DNA from: Capronia americana
Taxonomy: Eukaryota; Ascomycota; Eurotiomycetes; Chaetothyriales; Herpotrichiellaceae
NCBI GenBank assembly: GCA_016110215.1
Contig: JADWQD010000005.1
Coordinates: 1,860,001 to 1,924,000 of the forward strand
DNA length: 64,000 nt
Direction: 5' to 3'
Part shown: in pieces, positions 39,697 to 50,895 of the stretch
How positions within the stretch are numbered: position 1 is the first letter of the stretch
Layout of the letters: each line of letters opens with the position of its first letter
Notes under the pieces: generated by a model
What the model saw: only the letters and a program-made list of their open reading frames with translations
What the model was told of the DNA's origin: nothing
Databases searched by the model: none
Position numbers and translations under genes: made by a program

Positions 39697-41295
39697 ATGT
39701 TCTGCTTCAGTGACACATCAGAAAAGGGCCGCTTTGGTCGGAAAAAGCTCGAAAGAGGGAATAAAAACCCTGGTCGCGCTGCAAAGTTCTCACATTTTCG
39801 CCGCCGCAATCCTACCAGAGATATTGATGTTCCACATAGAACTCCCATAAATCCCCGAACGAGTCTTGCGAGTCACAAGAGTCAGCCTCCTGCACGCTCA
39901 GCTCATGACGAACTCAGGGACCTCGAGGACCAGCTCTTGAAGTGGCTAACGGACCGCAAAGTGTCAATTGATCAGTCACAAACTGCAGCAACCTCTCTGC
40001 TGAACGGCGTGTTTGCTTCTCATGACTCCTTGTGGGAGTACAACAATCGACTGGAGGAGAAGTTAAAGCGGAGAGAAGACAGGCTCCGTCGCTACGAGTG
40101 CGACATAACCGCCACGGAAGAGAAACTTTCACGTCTTGAGCAGCGACTCAATGCTGAGAGAACTGCAGCAGAACACGAGATCTCACAACTTAGCCAGCAA
40201 TACCAAAACCAACTTCTGTGTCAGCGGGCAGAGAAAGAGAGACTCGCCGCCACCCACGCAGAAGATGTGAAGGCGTTGAACCGAAGACAGAGTGAGAGCG
40301 AAGAACAGCACAATGCATTTGTGCATGGCCTCATCTCAGATCACCAAAACCATATTGACACCCTAACTCAGGGATATCAAAATGACATGAAGAGCCGAGA
40401 GCATATGTACAGCACCATGATTGCCAATGAGAGGGCAAAAGTGGAACAAGCCGAAAGGGACATGTGCCTGTCCGTCGACAATTTCCAGGCAATGCAGGAC
40501 AAGGAGCTCCAGGACCAATTCTACGAGCTCACCACTGAGATTGAGGGTCTTTCGCGCCTGACCTCAGTCCCTGATTTCGTTGAGCAAGCCGGGGCATTGG
40601 GGTTCAATGTCCAGCTACCACCCAACATTCTGCCACGAGATCGCAAACTTCTGTTCCAGAGCATCTTGTGGAACATAATCATCGATGGCATCTTCCTGAC
40701 ACCGTTCCGGGTCTTTGGAGCCTATGGAGATCCGATCTATCAAGGCTGGAAGGCTCTATTTAGCGGACAGGACAACGCCTTCCTTGAATGGCCCGACCCA
40801 GATTCTCTTGCAGAGAAATGGCGCTACACGACCGTCGACCGGCTCAGACAGGCTCGGAGCGCCCTTACTGGTCCTCACAGCCAGCAAGAAGAAATCCGGA
40901 GAAGCTACCACGACCACATGTCTACACTCACCTCAACACTGTCGAGTTTCTTCTCCTTTCCACCTATCAACAGCAACTCTCAAGGCCTGGCCACCAGGCT
41001 CCACGAGCTGCTCAACCAAGCCAGTGAATTCGCTATTCACATCGGCCTTCAACGATGTCGGGTCCGCGTCTTCATACCATCCACACTCGGGCCTCGCAGC
41101 CAACTTGACCCGGAGTACGTCAAGGGCGTATACCCGGGAAGCGAACTGGAAATGGCGTATGCGACTTCGGAATTTGTAGTCGCTCCCGGACTGGTCAAAG
41201 AAGGAAACTCGAGGGGCGGGAAGTTACAAGAGAGGGTGCCGCTGACCAAGGCTGTAGTGTATTTCAACCCTGAAGGCAATGCAGCGGTATCATAG
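39697..41295 (+). CDS. Hypothetical coiled-coil protein
   Basis: 532 aa, single exon, ATG at 39697. The first ~70 residues are basic and disordered. Residues ~70-290 form a long coiled coil with heptad-like Leu/Glu/Arg/Gln patterns (for example KLSRLEQRLNAERTAAEHEI). Residues ~290-450 look globular (PPNILPRDRKLLFQSILWNI, then a WKALFSG...FLEWPDPDSLAEKW segment), and the tail has a beta-rich stretch (CRVRVFIPSTL, TKAVVYFNPEG). No named domain is recognised. The combination of coiled coil plus C-terminal globular region is frequent among unnamed proteins of filamentous fungi. Its divergent neighbour is the Hsp70-like ATPase; a functional link is only a hypothesis. Confidence 0.78.
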   Translation: MFCFSDTSEKGRFGRKKLERGNKNPGRAAKFSHFRRRNPTRDIDVPHRTPINPRTSLASHKSQPPARSAHDELRDLEDQLLKWLTDRKVSIDQSQTAATSLLNGVFASHDSLWEYNNRLEEKLKRREDRLRRYECDITATEEKLSRLEQRLNAERTAAEHEISQLSQQYQNQLLCQRAEKERLAATHAEDVKALNRRQSESEEQHNAFVHGLISDHQNHIDTLTQGYQNDMKSREHMYSTMIANERAKVEQAERDMCLSVDNFQAMQDKELQDQFYELTTEIEGLSRLTSVPDFVEQAGALGFNVQLPPNILPRDRKLLFQSILWNIIIDGIFLTPFRVFGAYGDPIYQGWKALFSGQDNAFLEWPDPDSLAEKWRYTTVDRLRQARSALTGPHSQQEEIRRSYHDHMSTLTSTLSSFFSFPPINSNSQGLATRLHELLNQASEFAIHIGLQRCRVRVFIPSTLGPRSQLDPEYVKGVYPGSELEMAYATSEFVVAPGLVKEGNSRGGKLQERVPLTKAVVYFNPEGNAAVS

Positions 41296-41865
41296 TGCAT
41301 GGACACGTCGAGCTCAGGCTTTTTTACGGAGTACACCCTGGTTGTGTTGTCCTGCATCATGGACTTGCGATCCGATGTACACAGGATCTGCGCTTGATGG
41401 TTTCCACCCTAGAAGCTCGGACAACCCATACATGCCTCGGACAACCACAAACACACCAGGCGACGTCCCACGGTCGAATTGTGAACCAATCAGCCGTCTT
41501 CAGCAGGTCCAAAGAGGACAGAATGGGACAGCAAGGCTAACCCAGCTGATTGCCTGACGGACTTTGTTCTTATCGCCGTGCCCTCGGTATGCAGTACCTC
41601 ATACGGAGTACTTCTACATAGCAATGGCATGCACTGTTCATGAATAAAGCCTCCCACAGCGCCTCATATTAATCATTACATTTAGACCTCAAGAAATATC
41701 GAACCGTGCGTAAGGAGCAAGTACTCGTACGGACGCACGCGAACAGCGCCCTGTCCCCTCATTTCGACATCGAGGTCGTCCAGTGAGAGTGCACAGATAG
41801 ACACCATCCATCCGCATCCTACAATTCACGCAATAATATAATCCCCTGTGCCACTGTCCTCCTCC
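41296..41865. other. Intergenic region with two TACGGAGTAC words
   Basis: About 570 bp. TACGGAGTAC occurs at 41325-41334 and 41602-41611. No gene is seen. Confidence 0.6.
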
Positions 41866-42273
41866 ATGGCCGCTGCTAGTACTACCACCACCACTACCCC
41901 CGTCACTGCGCTCCTCTTCTGCTACCGCCGTCCCGACATCACCAACGCCGCCTTCCGCACATACATTGAAGAAACGCACGTCCCGCTCGTCAAGGCCCTG
42001 CTCGGCGTCCACCACCCCCAAACGCACACCCGGTACTACACGAACAAGGAGGCCGGGTTCGCGCTGGGGACCCCCTCCGGCACGGACCCGGACTTGGTCG
42101 CCGTGCTGACGTTCGAGAACCCCGACGCGATGAGGCAGAGCATGCAGGCCAGACAGGCGGACGGGACGAGGGAGACGATCGAGGCCGACGAGGACAGGTT
42201 CATGGATCGGGCAAAACTCAAGTTGATAGTACTGGGGGAGGGTGATGTGGGGAGGTCGTTGAGGGATGGGTGA
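41866..42273 (+). CDS. EthD-domain protein
   Basis: 135 aa, single exon, from the ATG at 41866; the frame is open upstream only to a GTG. After an Ala/Thr-rich start the sequence follows the EthD/dimeric alpha-beta barrel pattern: TALLFCYRRPDITNAAFRTY, IEETHVPLVKAL, DLVAVLTFENPDAM and a late acidic helix (ADEDRFMDRAKLKLIVLG). EthD proteins are small dimeric barrels first found in ether-degradation operons; in fungi they occur as decarboxylase or cyclase partners in metabolite pathways and as stand-alone proteins of unknown role. No pathway enzyme adjoins it here, so no substrate can be suggested. Confidence 0.85.
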   Translation: MAAASTTTTTTPVTALLFCYRRPDITNAAFRTYIEETHVPLVKALLGVHHPQTHTRYYTNKEAGFALGTPSGTDPDLVAVLTFENPDAMRQSMQARQADGTRETIEADEDRFMDRAKLKLIVLGEGDVGRSLRDG

Positions 42274-43603
42274 GAGCTGCTTTCTGTGCCGCGCCGCGAA
42301 CAAAACCCCTTTTGTGCGGTCTTGTTGGGGTGCCGGTGCCGGTGCCTGTGCCATGCTTCCCATACCATATATACCATACACGGATACATGCTCGTAATCA
42401 GGGGAAGCTGACGCATGTCCATGGTCATATTGGTTAGAGCCAGTCGCCGAGTCGAGATCGTAGATCATGTGGCATACGGCATACAAAGGACGGGCTGCAG
42501 GATAATTCAATTTCTTGAAGAGTAATAGAATTCCGTTGAAGTTGAAATTGTAATCAGTAGCATTGACTCGCCTTCACCTTTCGCCCCGGCCTTGCATTCA
42601 ACTCCGTAATACTCTACAGTTCCCCCTAAAAGGGGGGAAGAAACTACGGAGTGCGGAGTATGTCGTAAGCAAGCCCGGGATGAGGCGCGAGCAGAGCCGA
42701 GCCGAGTCGAGTCGAGCAGAGCAGAGCAGCACAAGTACAGCGTACTCGTACCAATACTCGACAATCAATCATGCAGGGATGATCTGTCAGCTCACACGGA
42801 GTACCTCGTACAGATCGGGATATTCTGATCATCGAGGGCTAGAAATGGAATAGCCTCTTTGATCCCAAAGAAGATCAAAGGTGGGTGGTATGTACAGTCC
42901 AAGTACATACCCTGCATGCCAGAGAGCAGGATGGAACGAGAAAAGGGATGGCGGCCGATCCGTGGCTTTTTCCGAGGCACTTCAGGGGCTCCAGCCTCGC
43001 CCGGGGCGGCGCGGGTTTCGGGTCCGGGCTCTCTGTCCCGGGCCTTGGTAAACCTTTCCCCCCACGCCCCCCGTTTGAACACTACCAGGGACAGTACCAG
43101 AACTGGTAATTAGGTGCACACAGGACAAATATGGCTAGCTGGGAATCGAACATGCTGTCACACTCACAGCATTCAGAAAAGGAGAATGTGGATTTGACAA
43201 AGCGCGATCACCCTCTGGGATTGGCAGCCGATGCGATGGCGGGATGTGCGAAAATGTGAAATGTGATGTGTTTCTCGATGGCGTTCGTCACGCCGCCAAT
43301 CAGGGTCGAGAAACGCACTCGTCTCAAGACGGTATCAGCCTCGCCGGACGAAGCAGAGAGTCGTTTCAGTCTCGCACATTCGCCGCCCCTTGCTTCGAGA
43401 TTTCCTCCAGCCGAAGGGGGTTATATCATCGCGGTGTCGCTGCGTGGGCATTCGTCTATCTCTATCTGTCTTCCTTCGTCTTATTGTTTGGAGATTCCAG
43501 TATAACGTTATACTCTTTTTGTGAGCGTGCGGCTTCAATTCTTCTTCCCTCTTGTCAGTCCTGCATTCGCCAGTGGAGACAACATAGCCCTCAGTCTCGG
43601 AGA
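42274..43603. other. Intergenic region with TACGGAGT words and a pentanucleotide run
   Basis: Contains ACTCCGTA at 42601-42608, TACGGAGT at 42645-42652, CACGGAGTAC at 42795-42804 and GAGCC/GAGTC/GAGCA-type pentanucleotides at about 42690-42730. The end (43250-43600) is open in frame with the next gene but is pyrimidine-rich and looks like its leader. Confidence 0.55.
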
Positions 43604-44848
43604 ATGTGGTCGCCCAGCCAGATCACTCGAACTGCTTCCAGCCATTCCGTGGCCCTGTCGATAGGCTCCATGGCGTCGTCCACCTCCAGTCAGAATTCCA
43701 TGTACTCGCAGCACCCTGCGTCGAGCCCCGACACCAACTACAGTGATCGCGACAACGATGCCGAAAGCCTCTTGTCCGCCTATCAGGATGAGAAACCGCA
43801 GGTCCAATCTCCGCAGCAGCTTCGACCCGTGGCGTTCAGCCTCGATGAAATGCCACTGTGGAATCCCAAGAAAAGGACCCTGCCCTTGAATTCCAGGGAG
43901 CATTTCATGGTCGCCGCAAAGCAACACCATGAGGTCCACCAGACGCTCGAGATGCAGAGGCGCCGAAGCGAGTCTGTCACCTCGGATGACACCCACGCCA
44001 CACTTGCTGAAGACGAAAACGCCCGTGACGTGGAGATGGACCTGAAGACCCCGACTGTTGCACGACACAGAGTCGCCTACGAAGAGGAGCTTAGCCTCGA
44101 TGCAGCGGGACCCATGTCACACCTGCTACACTCCCTCCTCCTTCGCGTCGCCGATGTCGAACGTGCTCAACCCACCGTCATGGCTGGCGATTATGCGACC
44201 TTGCAAAGCCGCGTGGCCGAGCTGGAGCGAGAAAACCAAACGATTCTCAAATCTCACAACGACCTGCTCGCCCTCCGCAACGACGACCTCATGAATCTAA
44301 TCAAAGTCCGCGATCTGCTCGCCGAAGAAAAGCGCGAACACGCCGCCATTCGCAAACTCCGTGACGACGACCTCGAAAACGTGCTCGTGTTGCGCGAGAA
44401 ATTGGCCAAGGCCACTTGGTCCGGGAAATTGCAGATCGCGACCTCGCAGCCACAGGAGAGGCGATCGTTCCTCGGTGGGGGTTCGATGACGCCCATCCTG
44501 CCACACCGCATATCAAGATCTGACTCGGATGATCTGTGGCAGCAGGCCAAGACCGCGGCGATGGAGCAGCGGGTCTTGGAGCTGGAGAAGGCGAATGCTA
44601 ATTTGAAAGCTGCTAAGCCCGTTGCCGCCGTCCAAGCTCCAGAGAGTGATCTACTGATGAGCCGGGTGGAGAACATGTTCGAGGACAGCTTGAGGCAGCG
44701 GGAGAGAATGGCAACAAAGGTGCAGCAACTCAGGTCGGAAAAGGATGGACTTCAGAAGGAAGTCGCGAATCTGGAAGACCGGAATGGTGAGTTGGAAGCC
44801 CTCGTCGAGAGGCTGAAGAGAGGTGTGAATGTAGGTGTTGGACATTGA
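43604..44848 (+). CDS. Hypothetical coiled-coil protein
   Basis: 414 aa from the ATG at 43604 (MWSPSQITRTASSHSVALSI). The same frame is open upstream to an ATG at 43244 (534 aa), but that part (FVYLYLSSFVLLFGDSSITL, with a T/C-rich coding strand) has the composition of a leader, so the later start is preferred; an ATG at 43670 is also possible. The N-terminal third is disordered and Ser/Asp-rich. From residue ~155 onward come a helical region (AGPMSHLLHSLLLRVADVER) and repeated coiled-coil heptads (VAELERENQTILKSHNDLLA) including two similar LRNDDL/LRDDDL segments. A final coiled coil runs from QQLRSEKDGLQKEVANLEDR to the tail. No named domain; a structural or scaffold role is possible. Confidence 0.8.
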   Translation: MWSPSQITRTASSHSVALSIGSMASSTSSQNSMYSQHPASSPDTNYSDRDNDAESLLSAYQDEKPQVQSPQQLRPVAFSLDEMPLWNPKKRTLPLNSREHFMVAAKQHHEVHQTLEMQRRRSESVTSDDTHATLAEDENARDVEMDLKTPTVARHRVAYEEELSLDAAGPMSHLLHSLLLRVADVERAQPTVMAGDYATLQSRVAELERENQTILKSHNDLLALRNDDLMNLIKVRDLLAEEKREHAAIRKLRDDDLENVLVLREKLAKATWSGKLQIATSQPQERRSFLGGGSMTPILPHRISRSDSDDLWQQAKTAAMEQRVLELEKANANLKAAKPVAAVQAPESDLLMSRVENMFEDSLRQRERMATKVQQLRSEKDGLQKEVANLEDRNGELEALVERLKRGVNVGVGH

Positions 44849-47800
44849 AACGAACAAGGACAGGGGCTCGGCGATGAACAATAGAAGACAGCAACATGAT
44901 CAAGCGAGGCGTTTGGGAAAGATACCTGTGTTGGATACACCTTGATGCATTTGGGGATTTCTGTAAGAACTCACTGTAACAAGATACAATGGTTCCACGG
45001 TTTAACCATCGTCTGCTGCTCTCGCGCTATGCTTTGAAACGCCGCAAGGGTTGTTTTTTCTACCGCTGGTTTGGAAGCATGCCCTTGCTGCAGTTCGACT
45101 CCGACGTCGACAACATGCTGGGAGCGCTTGGCGGTGATAACAGTCATCAAGCAGACTCTGCTGCTTTCGACTCGAGAAGTTCATCCTTAACATGGGTCGC
45201 ATGGCATGTCGGCTGATGGTCGGCAGAGGCCGGGCCTTTCGTTCTCGAAGACATACCCGAAATGTCCCTTCAAAGAAGCCTTACATGCGTTGTAGAATCT
45301 GGATTCGTAATGTGACATTGACTCTGAAAGTCGACATCTTTGTAGGGGCCAATCTCCAGAAAGGTCAATGCCATATCCACGTGATTGTCCACGGTGTACC
45401 GAGTAGCAGGCACCTTCTCGTGATTCTGGAGTCGAAGCTCGGTTTGTCTGACTTCCCTTCTTCAGGAAACCATTTCCAGGGAAATGCATCAGGTGGCCAA
45501 ACTCATAATTTCGGAACAAAACAAAGTTGTGTGACGGTTCAATGTGCCCCTCCAAGCCCCTCGCCTTCAGCTGTTTCATGGCTGATGTCAGGAGTTCGAT
45601 AGCCAACCGAACAAGGCGCGTGATTCCGTGGGGCTTCTCGAAGGGCTTCATCTGGACACAAAGGGGCGGGACGTAGCAAACCAGACGACCGATGCGACAC
45701 GACGGAGATTGTCTGAACTCTCCTCGACTCTTCTCTCCAAAAGCAAGTGGGTTGGTGGGGGCAGCGGTAGCCCTCGCGGCAGGTGGGATTCCGACGGGCA
45801 AAAAGGACGCCGCGTCCGCTGTGGCGACCTGTGGCTTCCGAGCCTTTCCAGTCCTGGCTGGAACAGCAAACTGCGCGGTGGGTTATCCCCTTCCGGCTTG
45901 ACTAACGAGAAGGCTAGGTCGACGATGATATCTGGCGAGCATCCGCGCTCGCCTTGACTCGCTCAGGGCTTGCAAGTGGCCGAGGGAGAAGCGTCGGCTC
46001 GCCGCGGGGTGGGCTGCCGCAATGCATTGTTCGAAATGTGCTGACCGCCAATTTCAAGCCATTGTCAAGAAGGTGCAAGGTGTACGAGTAAGTACTGTGT
46101 AAGAGGGAAGATTGCGCGATAAGAACAGAGATGTGGTGGATGGTAGCAAAGCCTCAGCGAGGGGTTTCCTCGCGGGACTTTACAAAGTCTCATGATACGG
46201 GTGATTGTTCCTGGAATAGATGTCGCGTTCACTGGAGATTGCAGTCGGGATCACAAGCTTTGAGATACCTCAACCCTGATCTTGTGTTCGAGAGCTCGAC
46301 CTCGTCATGCTGTTGCAGACGTTTGTCTGAGCCATGACTCGTCGCAGTCTTGTCAGGAGAAGCTGTTCTCTCTCATGAAACTTTTCTTTTCGGTCCAAGT
46401 TGTTTCTGACGACACGTCCTTGCTCCATTACCCACTGGGCCCACCACACTGGGTTTGGGTTTGCACGAGGATGGGCCCCGGGAAGATGGGAATTGCTTGC
46501 GCGGAAGGAGGGGTCGCGTTTCCTAGCTCTGAACACCAAGAGCCCCGCAGCGCCAGGAAATCGAGGCGGCAGTCTGACGGTGGCGTGGTCCTCGGTCCTC
46601 CAGTGGACGTCGCTGTCAGACACAACCATCGGTGAACCGCTTGGGTTAGGCGAGGATTCCCGCTCTCGTTTGGGATCAGGGAGCTGCAAGGCGCATGGAA
46701 GAATGCAGGAACAGGAGTCGGAGCGAGATTCTAAATGCTGACGATCCCACGTTATTCCCAGCCAACGCTGTGCGCTTGGTGCCACGACTGCCTTTACACG
46801 TCGAGCGCCGTGTTAGCAACAGAGACATGGGTTCTGATTCGGCCATGTGGCTGCCTGTGTTCACCGCGAAGCAAGTAATTGTGTTGTAGACGACCCAATG
46901 AGGTGGTCAGCACAAACGGTCAAATTGCCATGAGTGGGAGCATCATCTTCGGGCGTCGCGCTGCATCGAGGGCCAACCGAGGCGAACGTGGGTACGGTCC
47001 GAAGCTTGGTGACGGTGAGATTGTGGAATGGCTGGTGAATATGAGGTGGCTGGGACACAGCTATGAGTACTGTACGTAGTCCATCCAGGTGCCTGCGCTC
47101 TCTCTTGCGATGCTCAGTGGCCACCTTTCTTGATGGCGCTTGCGGTCGGTGCCTTCTCGCGCATGTCGCTACCGCTGCAGAGTCCCGTGACCACGCATTC
47201 GGACGAAGATGGCTCAACTGTCCTGGGTTGTTTCGTGCTATGTATCTACAGTCCCGACCTCTGCCATAGCAAAGATCGGCTCTGCTTCGGAGCCAGACAA
47301 ATGATTTACGGTGGCCAGGGGCCATAACATCGACCTGGGCGCGTCGGCAGGGAATTGACAGGTGAACTAAGTTACATCACGTTAGAGACATTCCAGTGCA
47401 AGCTGCCGGAAGGATGGTGAAGGGTCTCTTCTTTTCTCGAAGCGGTGCCACTGGAAGCTGTGGAAGGAATGCCCGCCAGACCCGCTCCCCTAAAGTAGCT
47501 CGCCAGGCATAACGGCAACGCGGGTCCGTTCTGGCAGCCCGGGTTGCCCCTCAGCCAGTGATCAGTTGGTCTTGCTGGTAATTTTCAGGGGCTCCCGGGT
47601 TCCCAGAGAGGAGGGCATCATGGCTGAGAGGGATGCCTAGGAATCTCTGAGTGCCTCTCGCTCGCAGCGCCCTCGGCCTCCCCTCTGTGTTTCTCTCCCT
47701 CCCTTTCCTCCCTCCTTTTGCCCCTCCTTCGTTTTGATTTTCTTTTCATCGCACACATCGCTCAGTGTTGTAACAACACCGTCGCCGCCCGTCGCAATTC

Positions 47801-48169
47801 CACGACATTCACAAACATTCGGGCTTCACCTGCAGGCACAGCTGATCCTCGATCCGGACTTCACGCACGCCCACGTGATCCACTTTGGCCTGCGCTGTTC
47901 GCCAATCGAGACTCGAGACGCACCCATCATTCACCGCGCGGACGAGCCAACGAGCCAACGAACCAGCCAGCCAGCGAGTCGAGGTGCAGCAAAGCCCACA
48001 CTGCCAGCTGCAACCTTGGTCAACTGCTTCCCTCTCACCTCTCTAATCGCCCTGCGCTGATCTCGCACGGAATGGTCACGTCGACACCAACACCTCTAAA
48101 CCAACTCATTTTCGAGCAAAAGGCTTGCGCCTGGTTGGAGGGCTTGTAACAAATCCCTTGACTCCCGCC
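44849..48169. other. 3.3-kb region without supported gene
   Basis: The longest gene-poor stretch in the window. A minus-strand open segment at 45187-45801 (no ATG at its start; internal ATGs give at most ~150 aa) has no motif. The last ~500 bp before 48170 are C/T-rich and contain in-frame-broken ATGs, consistent with the long leader of the zinc-finger gene. I see no tRNA and no transposon signature. Confidence 0.5.
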
Positions 48170-50895
48170 ATGGCCCAATCTGATGCCACTGCCGCTGAGG
48201 CTGCCAACGCCGCAGCGACAGCGACCACGAACACCCCGAAGAAAGTTGCCGCGGCGCCGGAAAAAAAGTACAAGTGCCAATATTGCAATCGAGCCTTCAG
48301 TCGCAGCGAACATCGGAGCCGACACGAGCGGTCGCGTAAGTCCATCCTCCTACTTTTTCTCCGTGTGTTATTGCGACCGACGTGGGGCAGTAGGGGAGAC
48401 ACAACCCCGCCATCAACCATCAAACACCCAGCTGACCTTTTGTCTCTTGACAGATACCAAGGAGCGGCCCTTCAAATGCCAGAAATGTCGCAGCACCTTC
48501 GTCCGCCGAGATCTGCTCCTACGCCACGACCGAACCGTACACGCAAAGGATGGCGGTGTGCCGCTGCAGTCTGAGGGCAGGCAGAAGAAATCGAATACAA
48601 CATCAGGGACAGGTCGAGGTGCAGGCGCAGAGACAAAGGCAACGCCCTCATCGGCGGCTGCTCCGTCGAAGCCCTCCATCAGCATCGATCCTGGCACGTT
48701 GGAGCAGATAGAGGCAAGCAGCGATGGTATGCTCGACCTTGAAACTGCCGCCATGTTGATGACAGACTTCCAACACAAGGCGGCAGCAGCAGCGAACGGC
48801 CATCTGAATAACGGCGAAGGATCCATCCCCGGTTACTCCCCAGACCGCAGCTCGCTTCTCGAATCGTCCGACTACCTCACCGGCACCAACAGCCTGCCGC
48901 ACATGCCCTGGGACAGCTTCATGCCGCAAGGACCCTCGGATCAAAAGGCGCATTCCATGTCGAGCATGTCGTCGCAAGACAATCTGTCGCAGGCGCCCTA
49001 CGTCCACATGGGATCGATACAGCCGCATCAGTCGCAACTCCCGCCGATCATGGAACGCAACCACTCGCTCACGGCCTCGCTCCCTTCCGCCTTCCCGGGC
49101 CTGGCAGACGCATTCCCCGTCTCTGGAACTCCTACCCCGAACGCCCTGTCGCCGTTCCCGTCGATGACTGGGCCTGTGTCGCCGGTGAATTATCGCAAGT
49201 CGCCTGGCCCGGCGCAACCCCTTTCCCTCCCCAAAGCTCCCCAACTTAGCAACGAAGACGAGAGAGCTATCATTGCTAACCAGTTAGTTGGAGACATTGC
49301 CCTTCCCTCGCTGCCCTCCATCAACCTCTACCTCACTACCTACTTTAACCTGTTCCATCACCACCTCCCATTCCTCCACCCGGTCAGCTTCCGACCCGAG
49401 ACCACCGAGCCAGCCCTTCTCCTTGCCATCCTCTCCATCGGAGCATTGTACAATTTCGACCAAGAACAAGCCTATCTCTTGCATCACGGGTCCAAGAAAC
49501 TCGTGAATCAGTTCCTACAGAACAAGGACAACTTCGATTCGAGAAAATGCCCCCTCTGGACTATGCAGAGCACGCTATTGAACATGGTCTTCGAGAGCTG
49601 GAGTGGCGGCTCTCAGGGCCTTGAATGGGCGTGCTCCATCAAGAGTCTGCTTGCCAACGTGCGTATCTTTCAAATCCCACCACATGTATTGCGCTAATCC
49701 TCATAGATGGTTGCTGGCAATAAATACGAACTCAAGCTTCGCATCGATGCCCGGTCAGGCGCCTCTCCGACACACGAAGAGTGGGTCACAGAAGAGGGAT
49801 GCAGACGGACATACTATGCTGTCTACATCTTCTTCGGCATGCTCACACTGACCTACAACCACACACCAGCGATCAGCTTCAATGAATTTGACTCATTGCC
49901 TCTGCCGTCCTCGGAGTCGTTGTGGAACATTGAACCCAGCGACGAAGATTCCTGGCAAGACATCATTGCGGCGTCGCCAACCATTACCGTTCGGGAAGCC
50001 CATGACAGCCTTTTCCAGGGCGACGCCGCTCGATACAGCGCTTTCGCCACACGTGTGATGATCAACGCCCTGTTTTTGGAAGTCTGGAATCTGAGGAGAA
50101 GCTTCGAATCATTGCAAGACGTCGTTCTAGAGTGGAAGATTCGAATCGCCCTCGAAACTTGGGAGCGATCTCTCGACCTGTGCGAACCCGAGACCATCGT
50201 GGTACCGTTGAGCACGCCACACAAGAGTCACCCCCTTATCTTCAACTCGATGGCTGTCTACCGGAACACAAGAGCCTTCCTCGAGGTGGACCTTAAGAAT
50301 GTCCAGGAGGCTTTGCGGTACCACAACGCCTACGAGATTGCCAATGCTATGACACAGTCCCGAGACGCCGTCAAGAGAACCAAGGAAATGATCAAGGTGA
50401 TCGAGCAATGTTATGAATGTATCGAGATCGTCGCCATGCAGGGCGTCAACTGGGTCACCAAGACGTCGTCGACCAATTGGAGCATCGAACATCCTCTCTG
50501 TGGCCTGGACCTCATCATCATACTGAGCTTGTGGCTGTATCGCATTGAACACGACGATCAAGAGGCCACGGACGAGGAACTGTCGATGTACATGAAAGTG
50601 CGTGGTTTGTTTGATGACGATGCCGTTGATTCAAACGGCTCTCGCTTGAGCTCCACGGTAGCCCGTGTCTGGGGTTCAATGCTGGACGGAGTCGTCGTCT
50701 GGGGGTAAGTCGAACTGCATGTCATGTGTCGTGCAACGCTAACTTTTTGACAGCATCTCGCGAACTATGGGCGAATCATTCAAGCTGCATTCCCAAGCAC
50801 TGGTCGGCTATGTCGACGAAATCAACATGGACCCCATGACTGGCATGTCACAGGTGCCTGACCAAACATTGATGGGCATGGAAACAGCATACTAA
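48170..50895 (+). CDS. C2H2 zinc-finger transcription factor with fungal-TF domain
   Basis: Nuclear DNA-binding regulator, 836 aa, four exons: 48170-48335, 48454-49658, 49707-50704 and 50754-50895; all junctions GT-AG and in phase. Two N-terminal fingers: C36-x2-C39...H52-x3-H56 (YKCQYCNRAFSRSEHRSRH) and C64-x2-C67...H80-x4-H85 (FKCQKCRSTFVRRDLLLRHD); intron 1 splits the codon of the last His of finger 1. A long Ser/Pro/Met-rich linker follows. The second half carries a fungal-specific TF regulatory domain (INLYLTTYFNLFHHHLPFLH, PALLLAILSIGALYNFDQEQ, GCRRTYYAVYIFFGMLTLTY). This C2H2 plus fungal-TF layout is a recognised class in filamentous fungi; the target genes cannot be told from sequence. 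The pyrimidine-rich leader suggests a long 5' UTR. Confidence 0.92.

Noticed and set aside
43244..43603. In-frame upstream extension of the 43604 coiled-coil gene
   Set aside because: Composition resembles a leader (T/C-rich) and translation gives a hydrophobic patch unlike the rest; kept as an alternative start only.
45187..45801. Minus-strand 204-codon frame
   Set aside because: Begins at a TTG, has no recognisable motif and no supporting neighbours; chance frame is as likely as a decayed gene.
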